Source of the DNA: Ruminococcaceae bacterium R-25
Lineage (GTDB): Bacteria > Bacillota > Clostridia > Saccharofermentanales > Saccharofermentanaceae
NCBI GenBank assembly: GCA_003149065.1
Contig: QGFZ01000001.1
Span: 992,001 to 1,056,000 of the forward strand
Length of the DNA: 64,000 bases
Direction of reading: 5' to 3'
Position 1 is the first letter of the stretch; every line of letters begins with the position of its first letter. The position numbers and the translations under genes are program-made. The notes under the pieces were generated by a model that did not search any database, had not been told where the DNA came from, and saw nothing but the letters and a program-made list of their open reading frames with translations. Below, piece by piece: positions 44,631 through 52,622 of the stretch.

Positions 44631-44955
44631 CAGCTTTTCCTCCAGTCTCTCGCTCCAATATTCCATTCACTTCCCCGCAGAACTTGATCCACTCATCACG
44701 TTCGCTGTCTAACTTCTTACAACCTGCATCCGTGAGGTGGTAGTATTTGCGCGGCGGCCCGTTCTGAGATTCTTGCAGGTAAGTCGATACCACGCCTTCA
44801 GAAGCGAGCTTGCGCAGTATCGGATAAACAGTGCCGTCTGCTACTTCGACTTTGCGCGCCAGGCTACCTGCGAGGTCGTAGCCGTAACTGTCACCTTTTT
44901 CGAGCAAGGCCAGCACGCACAGATCGAGAATGCCCTTCTTGATTTGGCTGTTCAT
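44617..44955 (-). CDS. PadR-family regulator of the DUF1700 operon
   Basis: A 112-aa winged-helix protein: LDLCVLALLEKGDSYGYDLA and ADGTVYPILRKLASEGVVSTYL are classic PadR. The ATG after AAAGGGGAT is used. It heads a three-gene operon (PadR, DUF1700, 59-aa peptide). A perfect inverted repeat over its promoter -35 makes autoregulation likely. Confidence 0.9.
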   Translation of the reverse strand: MNSQIKKGILDLCVLALLEKGDSYGYDLAGSLARKVEVADGTVYPILRKLASEGVVSTYLQESQNGPPRKYYHLTDAGCKKLDSERDEWIKFCGEVNGILERETGGKADEQE

Positions 44956-45031
44956 TGGCAAATCCCCTTTCATTCCGATTTGACGGGCTATGGGGCGCCC
45001 CCTATTCCTAAGCGCCCCGCCGTCACTACCA

Positions 45032-45077
45032 TTTATAGCACACTACTATTTATTGTTCAATACTAAATTTTGAACAA
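45032..45077 (-). promoter_or_regulatory. Promoter and operator of the PadR-DUF1700 operon
   Basis: On the minus strand TTGAAC (45055-45060) and TATAAA (45032-45037) are 17 bp apart. Perfect 8-bp arms ttgttcaa (45053-45060) and ttgaacaa (45070-45077) cover the -35. Downstream, the leader can form a GGGGCGC/GCGCCCC hairpin (about 44993-45019). Confidence 0.65.
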
Positions 45078-45107
45078 TTCCTGTTTTTGCATAAAGACCA
45101 ACCAACT

Positions 45108-45197
45108 TTTACACCAATTGTCTTATTTTTTGTCCTTTGGTGTAAAAACAGGCCGTTTTTTACACCAAAGCACTGTTTTTCGGAAATTTGGTGTAAA
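45108..45197. repeat. 51-bp two-unit hairpin array
   Basis: The 10-mer tttacaccaa and its complement ttggtgtaaa alternate: 45108-45117, 45137-45146, 45159-45168 and 45188-45197. Both orientations repeat at exactly 51 bp. The linker of the second unit, ctgtttttcg then gaaatttgg, is also found in the 28.7-kb array (there with seven extra bases between), although the palindromic arms are unrelated. It lies between the divergent PadR and amidase promoters. Confidence 0.85.
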
Positions 45198-45241
45198 ACC
45201 CAAGCCACCCTAAACTTCCACAATTAAACTCAAATAGTTAT

Positions 45242-45269
45242 TTGTCCTAAATATAAAGAATGGTATTAT
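45242..45269 (+). promoter_or_regulatory. Putative promoter of the amidase-like gene
   Basis: TTGTCC (45242-45247) and TATTAT (45264-45269) are 16 bp apart, ending 18 nt before the ATG, so the leader would be very short. Confidence 0.4.
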
Positions 45270-45286
45270 CCTTTGTGGAGGAATTT

Positions 45287-46831
45287 ATGCCTGAAGACAA
45301 TCTTGCCCAATTTAAGCAGATACTATCCAAGCTCCCTGAAGATAAAAGGAAGCGTTTATACGACCGTCTTCACGCCATGCCCCCTGCCCAGCGCGAGGCT
45401 TTTATCGCAGATTACACCAGAAAATATAAGTCAGGCCAGAGAAAGCATCCTTCGAGCAAGAACGCTTCCCAGATAAAAGGACAGGCTCCTGCTAAAAAGG
45501 CTGTTTCCTCCAATGAGCATGGTCAGAAAACTAAAACTGATCCCAAGAAGCAGGCTAACGCTAAAGCTGATGCGAAAAAGCAGGCTTCCGCAAAGGCTGA
45601 CCCCAAGAAGCATGCACCTGCACAGGTAGATCCTAAAAAGCATGCTCCCTCCCAACAGGATCCTCATAAGAAACATGCACCTACACAGGCTGACCATAAG
45701 AAGTCTGCACCTGCAAAAGCTGACCAGCAGAAAAAGCAGTCTGCTCCTTCTGGCAAGAACCCTCAGAAGGGTTCCCCTGCTAAAAAGCCCGGTGCTCTTG
45801 TAGCGCTTTCAGGCCGCAATGCCGCTCCCGTTCCGAAAAAGAAACACGAGATCGAAAAGAAAGAGCCGGAGATCGACATTGAAGCTGTCGAGGAAGAACT
45901 TGCAAAGCTCAAGCCTATCGAAGAAGAAGTAAAAGAACCTCCGACGACTAAAGAAGCTTCTCTTCAGAGCGCTGCCATCGGTGCGCTTATTGCACTGGTC
46001 ATCATCGGACTCTGCTATTTTGTTTATCTTTTTAATAAACCTTCAATGGATAAGAAGTTTAACCAGATGTTCGGCATGCCCGCTGAGGAAACGCTTGCTT
46101 CGACTCCAGACAGTCTCGGCATAGAAGGATCCGAACCCGTAAGGCAGTTCCCTACTGACACCCCTACACCGATACCGCCCTCACCTACTCCCAAGCCGGT
46201 AACTCTCAAAGAAGACCATCCGGATCTTAAAGGCAAGGTAATCGTTATCGATCCCGGTCACCAGGCAGTAGCTGACACCGAACTGGAAAATGCCATCAAG
46301 GGTTCATCTGCTGAGAAAGACAAGGCTACAACAGGTGCCGTCGGTGTTGACAGCGGCGCTAAAGAATATGAAGTCACGCTCACATATGCGCAGGTATTAA
46401 AAGAATATCTTGAAGGATGCGGCGCTAAGGTCATCCTTACAAGAGATTCCAACGAGGCCAACATCTCAAATATCGAGCGCGCGAAAATTGCTACAGACAA
46501 CAATGCTACCTGCTTCATAAGGCTCCACGCAGACAGCGCTCCCGACAGTGAGATCAGCGGTGTTAAGGTTTATGTTCCCTCCTCCGGCAAGTATTCCAAG
46601 AGTGCCGTAAAGGATGGCAACAAGCTCGCTGAACTCGTTGCAAAAGAGATCGGCAGCACATCTCTCGGCACCGTCCAGTCCAATATGTATACAGGTCTTA
46701 ACTATGCTGATTCAGTTAAATCCTATCAGCTCGTAATTGGCTACCTGTCCAACAGCAAGGACGATGCGATCATCACCGACAGCGAGACTCCTTATAAGGT
46801 TGCAGTAGCTGTATCCGAGTTCCTGAGATAA
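45287..46831 (+). CDS. Membrane-anchored amidase-3-fold protein with Lys/Ala/Pro repeats
   Basis: A 514-aa protein. The N-terminal cytosolic part has a helical domain (residues 1-50) and about 100 residues of imperfect repeats (variants of KADPKKHAPAQ). An acidic helix and a single membrane segment (about 225-247) follow, then a Thr/Pro linker and an extracellular N-acetylmuramoyl-L-alanine amidase fold. Zinc ligands are present (DPGH, GAKEYEVTL, RLHADS). The catalytic Glu normally in LVExGFLSN is missing: here LVIGYLSN. It probably binds peptidoglycan, perhaps as a regulator, unless another residue substitutes. GTGGAGGAATTT precedes the ATG; an ATG nine codons upstream has no ribosome site. 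Confidence 0.8.
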   Translation: MPEDNLAQFKQILSKLPEDKRKRLYDRLHAMPPAQREAFIADYTRKYKSGQRKHPSSKNASQIKGQAPAKKAVSSNEHGQKTKTDPKKQANAKADAKKQASAKADPKKHAPAQVDPKKHAPSQQDPHKKHAPTQADHKKSAPAKADQQKKQSAPSGKNPQKGSPAKKPGALVALSGRNAAPVPKKKHEIEKKEPEIDIEAVEEELAKLKPIEEEVKEPPTTKEASLQSAAIGALIALVIIGLCYFVYLFNKPSMDKKFNQMFGMPAEETLASTPDSLGIEGSEPVRQFPTDTPTPIPPSPTPKPVTLKEDHPDLKGKVIVIDPGHQAVADTELENAIKGSSAEKDKATTGAVGVDSGAKEYEVTLTYAQVLKEYLEGCGAKVILTRDSNEANISNIERAKIATDNNATCFIRLHADSAPDSEISGVKVYVPSSGKYSKSAVKDGNKLAELVAKEIGSTSLGTVQSNMYTGLNYADSVKSYQLVIGYLSNSKDDAIITDSETPYKVAVAVSEFLR

Positions 46832-46912
46832 TAATTTTCGTAATTGAAAATACAAAAAGTTTGATATATTAGTAATGAAGCTAACAATACAAAACTCGAG
46901 GAGGTAGGCATA

Positions 46913-47488
46913 ATGGTAGATTTCGATCCTAACATGATGAAGGATATGGCAAAGCTCAAGAATGTCAATGAAGCAGATGAGCTTTTACGTGGTATGAAAG
47001 AACCCGGCAAAGAAAACGAGATCAAGAGCGAGTATTCATCTCTTAAAGAAGTTGAGATGCTCAGGCAAAGAGTTGAAAAGCAGACTTATCTTCTCCACGC
47101 TTTCTGGCTCATGCTCAAAGAGCATGGCGCTACTAACGAAGAGCTCGATAAAGCATTGAACGAAGCAGTTCTGCTCGAAAAGAGAACAGATTTCAAGAAT
47201 ATCACTAACTGCCCTAACTGCGGCAAAGGTCTTCAGAAGATGGAAAACAAGCCTTTCGTTTCCAAGTGCTACTATTGCGGCACCGAGCTTCTCATCAATC
47301 CTTATAAGAAGTACGACGGACTCGATCCTTATAACACCGGTTATGCAGAAAAGATCGAAGAACCCGCACCTTATGTTCCTGACGATGTTGCAGACCAGGA
47401 AGAATTAAAGGATGCTCAGGAAATCATCGCACAGAGCTTCGAACCTTATGACGTTACAAAGGATCTGAACTTCGAAGACGAGCTATGA
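46913..47488 (+). CDS. Hypothetical zinc-ribbon protein
   Basis: Unrecognised, 191 aa, soluble and acidic. Residues 50-85 are helical; a zinc ribbon CPNCGKGLQ...CYYCGTELL lies at about 101-123; the C-terminal third is acidic and probably disordered. GAGGAGGT precedes the ATG. It has its own terminator. A weak promoter (TTGAAA at 46844, TATATT/TATTAG near 46865) lies upstream. Confidence 0.7.
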   Translation: MVDFDPNMMKDMAKLKNVNEADELLRGMKEPGKENEIKSEYSSLKEVEMLRQRVEKQTYLLHAFWLMLKEHGATNEELDKALNEAVLLEKRTDFKNITNCPNCGKGLQKMENKPFVSKCYYCGTELLINPYKKYDGLDPYNTGYAEKIEEPAPYVPDDVADQEELKDAQEIIAQSFEPYDVTKDLNFEDEL

Positions 47489-47512
47489 TATTTTATCAAT
47501 TGAGTTTCTTTT

Positions 47513-47545
47513 AAGAGGTTGTTCCCAAACGGGGCAACCTCTTTT
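47513..47545 (+). terminator. Terminator of the zinc-ribbon gene
   Basis: The stem aagaggttg/caacctctt (47513-47521 with 47535-47543), with an inner ccc/ggg extension, is followed by TTTTATATG. It is 25 nt after the stop codon. Confidence 0.8.
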
Positions 47546-47550
47546 ATATG

Positions 47551-47579
47551 TTGAGTAATCACGGCAAAGCATATATAAT
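47551..47579 (+). promoter_or_regulatory. tmRNA promoter
   Basis: TTGAGT (47551-47556) and a perfect TATAAT (47574-47579) have exactly 17 bp spacing. The start would be about 35 nt before the mature tmRNA 5' end. Confidence 0.7.
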
Positions 47580-47620
47580 ATGCGTCTGGAAAATCTGACG
47601 GTTTTCCTCTTTTCTGATAC

Positions 47621-48000
47621 GGGGATGCACTGGTTTCGACGGGGCTTCTGATGTCGGGAAAGCGGGTGGAGGATCCTCGTTGTGCCTCCTTAAAAAACGA
47701 GGAATTGCAAGTAATTGCAGACACAACAGAGCTCGTAGCAGCCTAAGGCTACCGTCCTCCCGCCTATCTTCTCGCGGGAGAGTACGTACACCGAAGACCT
47801 CGCCTGAGAGAGGTTAAGCAGGCAGTCCTACCGGTTAAGCTTTGCGCCGGCTAGTGACTTTAATCTTATGAAGCTACTGGAACCGACGCCCGTCGATGGG
47901 CCACGCGGGAATAGGAATAATTCATCCGTCGACTGCACCCGGAGATTGTCCCGGAGGACGAGGTTTCGGACAGGAGTTCGATTCTCCTCATCTCCACCAA
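47621..48000 (+). ncRNA. ssrA: Transfer-messenger RNA
   Basis: tmRNA rescues stalled ribosomes and tags the broken protein. The 5' GGGGATG and 3' CATCTCC-A-CCA pair as the tRNA-like acceptor; TGGTTTCGACGGGG at the 5' side and GGAGTTCGATTCTCC at the 3' side are the conserved tmRNA ends. The tag frame reads GCA GAC ACA ACA GAG CTC GTA GCA GCC TAA (47717-47746), peptide ADTTELVAA. The resume codon is inferred. Total length 380 nt with several pseudoknot-capable stretches. Encoded CCA. It has its own promoter and terminator. Confidence 0.96.
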
Positions 48001-48005
48001 AAAGA

Positions 48006-48036
48006 AACGACTGGAGGAATCCAGTCGTTTTTTATT
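48006..48036 (+). terminator. tmRNA terminator
   Basis: A perfect 10-bp stem (48006-48015 with 48022-48031) has loop aggaat, followed by a run of Ts. It starts 5 nt after the tmRNA CCA. On the minus strand TTTCTTTTT follows the stem, so it may also serve the CPBP protease transcript. Confidence 0.88.
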
Positions 48037-48063
48037 TGAAAACCCGGATTAATTGCTAACAGA

Positions 48064-48924
48064 TCAATGCATATTCTCTTTTGTAATGCTCTTCCTTTTA
48101 ATCATCAGCCAGAAACAAAATATCGCTAATATTGTCAACGGGATATTTGAAAGAATATGTATCCGCAGAGGAATATCAACATCCTGCTTCATGAATAATA
48201 ACAAAACACTGGGCGTAGAATTATTCACAGCATGCATAAAGGCTGCCGGCCATATAGAATTGGTCTTTATGGTGACATACATGAGTACAGTTCCAAGTGC
48301 AGTGCAAAACAGACACATCAGGACTATTCCCACATAAGGAAACCCAGGATAATCCATTCCGAAATTGTGTCCCACACATGTAAGAGGCGCGTGCCACAAT
48401 CCCCAGATAATTCCTCCGAAAATAATAGCTTTAGGCATCCCCATGAGTTCAATAAGCTTGGGCATCATATAGCCTCTCCAGCCGAGTTCCTCACCTAAGG
48501 CGGCAAAAGACAGCACAACACCTTGAACGATCACAAGCAGCGGATATATGATCACAACAAATGAACTGACTTCAGCTTCGCCAAAAGCCTCCGGACACAT
48601 CAGCCATATAACGGTATCTCCCAGCGTTGCATATACAACCGGGAGAATTACAGCCAACAGGAAGAACACCCATTTTCTTCCCTTCAGGTCGATACCGAGC
48701 ATCATGGAATTTTCACCGGTCAAACGGTACCCTTCATTTGTGATCTTACGGGTTATTACATGTGCAACAGCCGGAGCGAGCATTCCGAGACTTACAAGTG
48801 ATAACATTTCAGGCGAGCTGCCTGTCCATGTGTGTCCCGTAAAGATAAATATAAAGAATATAAGCCATGCCATCCCGAACGACAGTCCGAGATAGATATA
48901 TAATCTTTTCTTTGTGAGATTCAT
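48064..48924 (-). CDS. CPBP-family intramembrane metalloprotease
   Basis: A 286-aa, eight-segment membrane protein. The family signatures are GEELGWRGYMMP (EExxxR), IWGLWHAPL and AAFMHAVNN. Relatives are Rce1-like proteases and bacteriocin-immunity proteins. It lies 1 nt after an ABC-2 permease gene and belongs to the GntR-ABC operon, possibly processing or protecting against a peptide handled by the exporter. AGGAGGCGTGAT precedes the ATG. Confidence 0.88.
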   Translation of the reverse strand: MNLTKKRLYIYLGLSFGMAWLIFFIFIFTGHTWTGSSPEMLSLVSLGMLAPAVAHVITRKITNEGYRLTGENSMMLGIDLKGRKWVFFLLAVILPVVYATLGDTVIWLMCPEAFGEAEVSSFVVIIYPLLVIVQGVVLSFAALGEELGWRGYMMPKLIELMGMPKAIIFGGIIWGLWHAPLTCVGHNFGMDYPGFPYVGIVLMCLFCTALGTVLMYVTIKTNSIWPAAFMHAVNNSTPSVLLLFMKQDVDIPLRIHILSNIPLTILAIFCFWLMIKRKSITKENMH

Positions 48925-48925
48925 A

Positions 48926-49705
48926 TCACGCCTCCTGACGTGCTTTAAAGAAAACAGTGATCCTGTAAGAGATGAAGAGAATAATAAGATCTGCTATCGG
49001 CGTCAGATAAGATACCATCGTTACCTCAGTCTTATATTTCATAAACCAGTTAAAGAATTTATTAAAAAACTCTTCCCTTTCCGATAACCAGCTCATATCC
49101 GCAAACAACATAAAACCGATAAGGACAAACACAAGCAAGAGTGAAATCGCAACCTTTACAAGATTTCCCTTCTCTCTTCCAATCAGGATATATAACGGTA
49201 ATTCTATCGAAGCAACAAGAATAAGGAGCGATGTAACAGGAAGAACCATTACCTCAAACATTCTGAGAATATCCAGCACATATCCTTCTTCCGCAAATGC
49301 TGCCAGAACGATACCCGTAATGCTCAGCAAAGAGATCAAAACATATGTGGCTATGGTAATGAAAACATATTTGGAAGCAACATAACTGTTTGCTGAGACA
49401 GGCAACGAATATACATAGTTCTTTATTCTGGAACATGACTCATCCGCTTCAGATAGTCTTGCACACCACATATCGATAAAGCACACAATTGAGAAAATGA
49501 TACAGATATAGGGCATTACGAACATCAGATCCAGCGTATTAATTCTTATGCCCTGATCATTTTCTGATATCATTTCTAATCCTTCAGCCAAGCTTCCGGG
49601 GAAGATCATACGCAGGATGCAGAGAATTGCTATGGCTGACAACAGGATGATACAGATCCTTTTGCCTTTTATAGCAACGAAGTCTTTATACATTAATCCG
49701 CCCAT
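48926..49705 (-). CDS. ABC-2 type exporter permease, second subunit
   Basis: A 259-aa protein with six hydrophobic segments, of the ABC-2 permease type. The charged GLMYKDFVAIKGKR start resembles the GLIIKDLMCLRKMR start of the preceding permease, so the pair are divergent paralogues. It overlaps the upstream gene by one base (TGATG). A later ATG at residue 5 is possible. Substrate unknown. Confidence 0.78.
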   Translation of the reverse strand: MGGLMYKDFVAIKGKRICIILLSAIAILCILRMIFPGSLAEGLEMISENDQGIRINTLDLMFVMPYICIIFSIVCFIDMWCARLSEADESCSRIKNYVYSLPVSANSYVASKYVFITIATYVLISLLSITGIVLAAFAEEGYVLDILRMFEVMVLPVTSLLILVASIELPLYILIGREKGNLVKVAISLLLVFVLIGFMLFADMSWLSEREEFFNKFFNWFMKYKTEVTMVSYLTPIADLIILFISYRITVFFKARQEA

Positions 49706-50466
49706 CAGATCTCACCCCACTTTCTCTCAGCAATACCGGCCGAAACAAAATACGATATGAGAAGGCAGACTGCTGCAGCTGCAGCTAATATGAACCATCT
49801 GTTTTCCAAAAAGAGCAGACCGTCCGTGATAAGTTCCGTAGGCTTCATAGCACGCATCGCTTCGATTATCTTGCCCAGAGAGCAAAGAATAAATACTGCG
49901 GACATGATAAGCAAAGAGATTATCCTGGCATAATCAGTATTCTTCATCACCAGTAAAAAGATCAGTATCATTTCCAAAGCAGAGAAGATCAGGATCAGCG
50001 ATGCCGCTGACAGCACAAGCCCGGCGAAATCACCGAAAGTCATTATGTCAGTAAACAGAGATAATATAAACGACAGCAATAGACTTATTATTGTGCCCAT
50101 TCCGCATGTCAGGAACAGGGTTATAAATCTGGCTGAAACGCGCTGCTTTACTGATACCGGAAATGCACCGGCTACGTTCGCAAACCCTGAATTCTTATCA
50201 GCTTCAAAAACCAATGTCAGTGAATCGCCTATCGAAGCCAGAGGCAGGAGCACCATGACCGCTACCGCATACCAGAGCAGATGCACAGGTGACATCGGCA
50301 TATCGGTTCCGCCGGTAAGATACTCTTGCTCTGCAAGTGCAATATTGCCGTAACGTGCAGATATCAATGCCATAACAGTAATAACAAATGACGACACTGT
50401 CACGAAAATGAATGTAGCACGCATCTTTCTAAGACACATGAGATCTTTTATGATCAAGCCCTTCAT
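49705..50466 (-). CDS. ABC-2 type exporter permease, first subunit
   Basis: A 253-aa protein with six hydrophobic segments (for example TFIFVTVSSFVITVMALI and FILAAAAAVCLLISYF), of the ABC-2 permease type. GAGGAGGT precedes the ATG. It lies 6 nt after the ABC ATPase gene and would form a heteromeric exporter with the next gene. Confidence 0.8.
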   Translation of the reverse strand: MKGLIIKDLMCLRKMRATFIFVTVSSFVITVMALISARYGNIALAEQEYLTGGTDMPMSPVHLLWYAVAVMVLLPLASIGDSLTLVFEADKNSGFANVAGAFPVSVKQRVSARFITLFLTCGMGTIISLLLSFILSLFTDIMTFGDFAGLVLSAASLILIFSALEMILIFLLVMKNTDYARIISLLIMSAVFILCSLGKIIEAMRAMKPTELITDGLLFLENRWFILAAAAAVCLLISYFVSAGIAERKWGEI

Positions 50467-50472
50467 AATAAG

Positions 50473-51342
50473 TTACCTCCTCGCAGAAGCAACATAGAAG
50501 AGCATTATCTCCTCAAGACTTGTCCGGTCGATAACAAGTTCCGGATAAAGCTTGGCAGCAGCCTTCATGTCATTGATCAATACATCAACACCAAATGCTC
50601 CCTCCTGCACTCCGACGATCAGAGATTTGCTTATACTGTCGATCTCGTCTTTTTTGCATTTGAGGATGCCGTGTCTTTCCAGTATCTCGTCCTTATTGCC
50701 TTGCAGGAATAATTTTCCTCCGTCGATAAAGACAACTTCATCCGCGATCTTTTCGAGATCGCCCGTAATATGAGATGAAATAAATATCGAGTGATCCTCT
50801 TCAAGAACAAACTCACGGAAGATATCGAGGATCTCATTTCTTATTATCGGGTCAAGTCCCGCTGTCGGTTCATCCATGACGAGCAGCTTGGCATTATGTG
50901 ACAGCGCAACAGCTATCTGAAGCTTCATTCTCATGCCTCGGGAGAAATCCCCGCACTTCTTTTTCGAAGGCAGCGAAAACTTCTTCAGATAATCGAAAAA
51001 GACCTTTTCATCCCAATTCTTATAAATGTGCTTCATCATGATATTGATGTCTTTTCCGGTCATGAATTCATGAAAGCCCATCTCGTCATAAACGACACCG
51101 ATATCTTCACGAAGCCTAGGGGCATTTCCTTTTACGTCTTCTCCGAAAAGCTTTATCTCACCGCTGTCCGCCTTTATAACTTCCAGCATGAGCCTTATTG
51201 TTGTCGTCTTACCTGCACCGTTCTGTCCGATAAAACCACAAACCGAGCCCTTGGGAACCGTAAAACTTATATTGTCGAGCTTAAAATCACCATAATCCTT
51301 TACGACGTTATTAAGCTCAATAACATTCGTATATTTATCCAT
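50473..51342 (-). CDS. ABC exporter ATP-binding protein
   Basis: A 289-aa ATPase. Walker A GQNGAGKTTT, signature FSRGMRMKLQIA, Walker B LLVMDEPTAGLD and switch His SSHITGD are all intact. The order GntR, ATPase, two permeases matches YtrA-type operons, which answer cell-envelope antibiotics. It starts 12 nt after the GntR gene with AGAGG as ribosome site. Confidence 0.92.
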   Translation of the reverse strand: MDKYTNVIELNNVVKDYGDFKLDNISFTVPKGSVCGFIGQNGAGKTTTIRLMLEVIKADSGEIKLFGEDVKGNAPRLREDIGVVYDEMGFHEFMTGKDINIMMKHIYKNWDEKVFFDYLKKFSLPSKKKCGDFSRGMRMKLQIAVALSHNAKLLVMDEPTAGLDPIIRNEILDIFREFVLEEDHSIFISSHITGDLEKIADEVVFIDGGKLFLQGNKDEILERHGILKCKKDEIDSISKSLIVGVQEGAFGVDVLINDMKAAAKLYPELVIDRTSLEEIMLFYVASARR

Positions 51343-51354
51343 ATAAACCTCTAA

Positions 51355-51738
51355 TTAATCCGCTTGCCTTTCATCGTACAGCAGGTCGATCATTTCCTTG
51401 AGTTCATCACGTGTAACTTTGCCGATGACAGCTTTATCACAGGCCTTATCCAGGAGTTCCTGAATCTCAAACATCATGTTCTCTTTTACGATGTCACTGT
51501 TAACGGCCTTAACAAAGCTGCCCTTGCCGGTTACAGATTCAATAAAACCGTCACGCTCGAGATCCTCATAGGCTCTCTTGGTGGTGATGATGCTGATCTT
51601 AAGTTCTTTTGCCAGGACTCTCATAGACGGCAAGGCTTCGCCTGCCACCAAAGAGCCTGTCATGATCTGACTCTTGATCTGCTCCTCGATCTGCTCATAG
51701 ATGGGCACACCGGAAGTATTGCTGATGATGATATCCAT
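51355..51738 (-). CDS. GntR-family regulator, YtrA subfamily
   Basis: A 127-aa short GntR protein: PIYEQIEEQIKSQIMTGSLVAGEALPSMRVLAKELKIS is the winged-helix, and only a short dimer helix follows, as in YtrA. It is the first gene of an ABC exporter operon and very likely represses it through the operator over its own promoter. Confidence 0.92.
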   Translation of the reverse strand: MDIIISNTSGVPIYEQIEEQIKSQIMTGSLVAGEALPSMRVLAKELKISIITTKRAYEDLERDGFIESVTGKGSFVKAVNSDIVKENMMFEIQELLDKACDKAVIGKVTRDELKEMIDLLYDERQAD

Positions 51739-51819
51739 TCGTACCTCTTTGCAACTGCGCCTGTTGCAGCGGATCAGACATCTCCCGCGCGCCGAGAGTC
51801 TTCACCGCATAAACTAATT

Positions 51820-51860
51820 AGTGTATATACACATTATATACACTTTGCAAATGGTGTCAA
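51820..51860 (-). promoter_or_regulatory. Consensus promoter with overlapping GntR operator
   Basis: On the minus strand a perfect TTGACA (51855-51860) and a perfect TATAAT (51833-51838) are 16 bp apart. Perfect 10-bp inverted arms agtgtatata (51820-51829) and tatatacact (51835-51844) cover the -10 and start site. A strong promoter fully covered by an operator points to tight autorepression by the GntR protein. The 330-bp gap up to 52071 also holds an unexplained inverted repeat gttacta/tagtaac (51885-51891, 51930-51936) and the next promoter. Confidence 0.8.
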
Positions 51861-51993
51861 TTGATATTTCAGATTTAATGGATCGTTACTATCTGCTTTG
51901 AATGATTAACTGATACTTTATCTTACCAATAGTAACATTATTGAATTATTAGCAATCTTCAACCTGATATCGAGTTCTATGAATTGTTTCCGC

Positions 51994-52052
51994 TTGACAA
52001 AACCGCTGCACAAACCGATAATATATCAAATAGATATATCAAAATGATATAT
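51994..52052 (+). promoter_or_regulatory. Promoter and probable operator of the PadR-flavodoxin operon
   Basis: TTGACA (51994-51999) and GATAAT (52017-52022) are exactly 17 bp apart. Downstream, atatatc (52034-52040) and gatatat (52046-52052) form a 7-5-7 inverted repeat with another atatatc copy at 52021-52027, a likely PadR site. Confidence 0.65.
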
Positions 52053-52071
52053 GCACTTAAAGGGATCAAAA

Positions 52072-52620
52072 ATGGCAAAAGACAGAAAAATAGATGTGGT
52101 GATATTAGGGCTTTTATCACATGAAGATCTGACAGGCTATGACATCAAGAAGCGTATCGACGGAGCGATAAGCTTTTTCTGGAAAGGAAGCTTTGGAAGT
52201 ATCTACCCTGCTTTAAGCGCTATGGAGGAATCCGGTCAGATCAAAAGATACAGAGCAGATGATTCGGGAAGCCGCGAGAAAATACTTTATCACATTACTC
52301 CAAAAGGACTCAGTGTTTTGAAGCAGTGGCTCAAAGATGATCAGGCTTCTAACGAGCTTAAATATGAGACGCTTCTGAAATTATATTTCGGCGGTGTTGC
52401 AGGAACAGAGGCAACGGCTCATAACATTGATGTTTTCGAATCCGGCATTAAGAGTGAACTCGAAGTACTGAAAATGTATGAGAAGAATCTCAGGAAAAAA
52501 CAGGATAACGAGGATCACAAGTACTTTCTTATGACCGTCTTATTCGGGATAGAAACATATGAAGCGTATCTCAGGTGGTGCACAAAAGCTAAGAAAATTC
52601 TAAACAATCAACAGGAGTAA
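52072..52620 (+). CDS. PadR-family regulator (long form)
   Basis: A 182-aa PadR protein with a C-terminal helical dimer domain. VVILGLLSHEDLTGYDIKKRI and GSIYPALSAMEESGQI form the winged helix. The ATG after AAAGGGATC is preferred to one seven codons upstream. The next gene, a flavodoxin, starts 2 nt after its stop, so the pair is probably a self-regulated redox-stress unit. Confidence 0.88.
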   Translation: MAKDRKIDVVILGLLSHEDLTGYDIKKRIDGAISFFWKGSFGSIYPALSAMEESGQIKRYRADDSGSREKILYHITPKGLSVLKQWLKDDQASNELKYETLLKLYFGGVAGTEATAHNIDVFESGIKSELEVLKMYEKNLRKKQDNEDHKYFLMTVLFGIETYEAYLRWCTKAKKILNNQQE

Positions 52621-52622
52621 TT

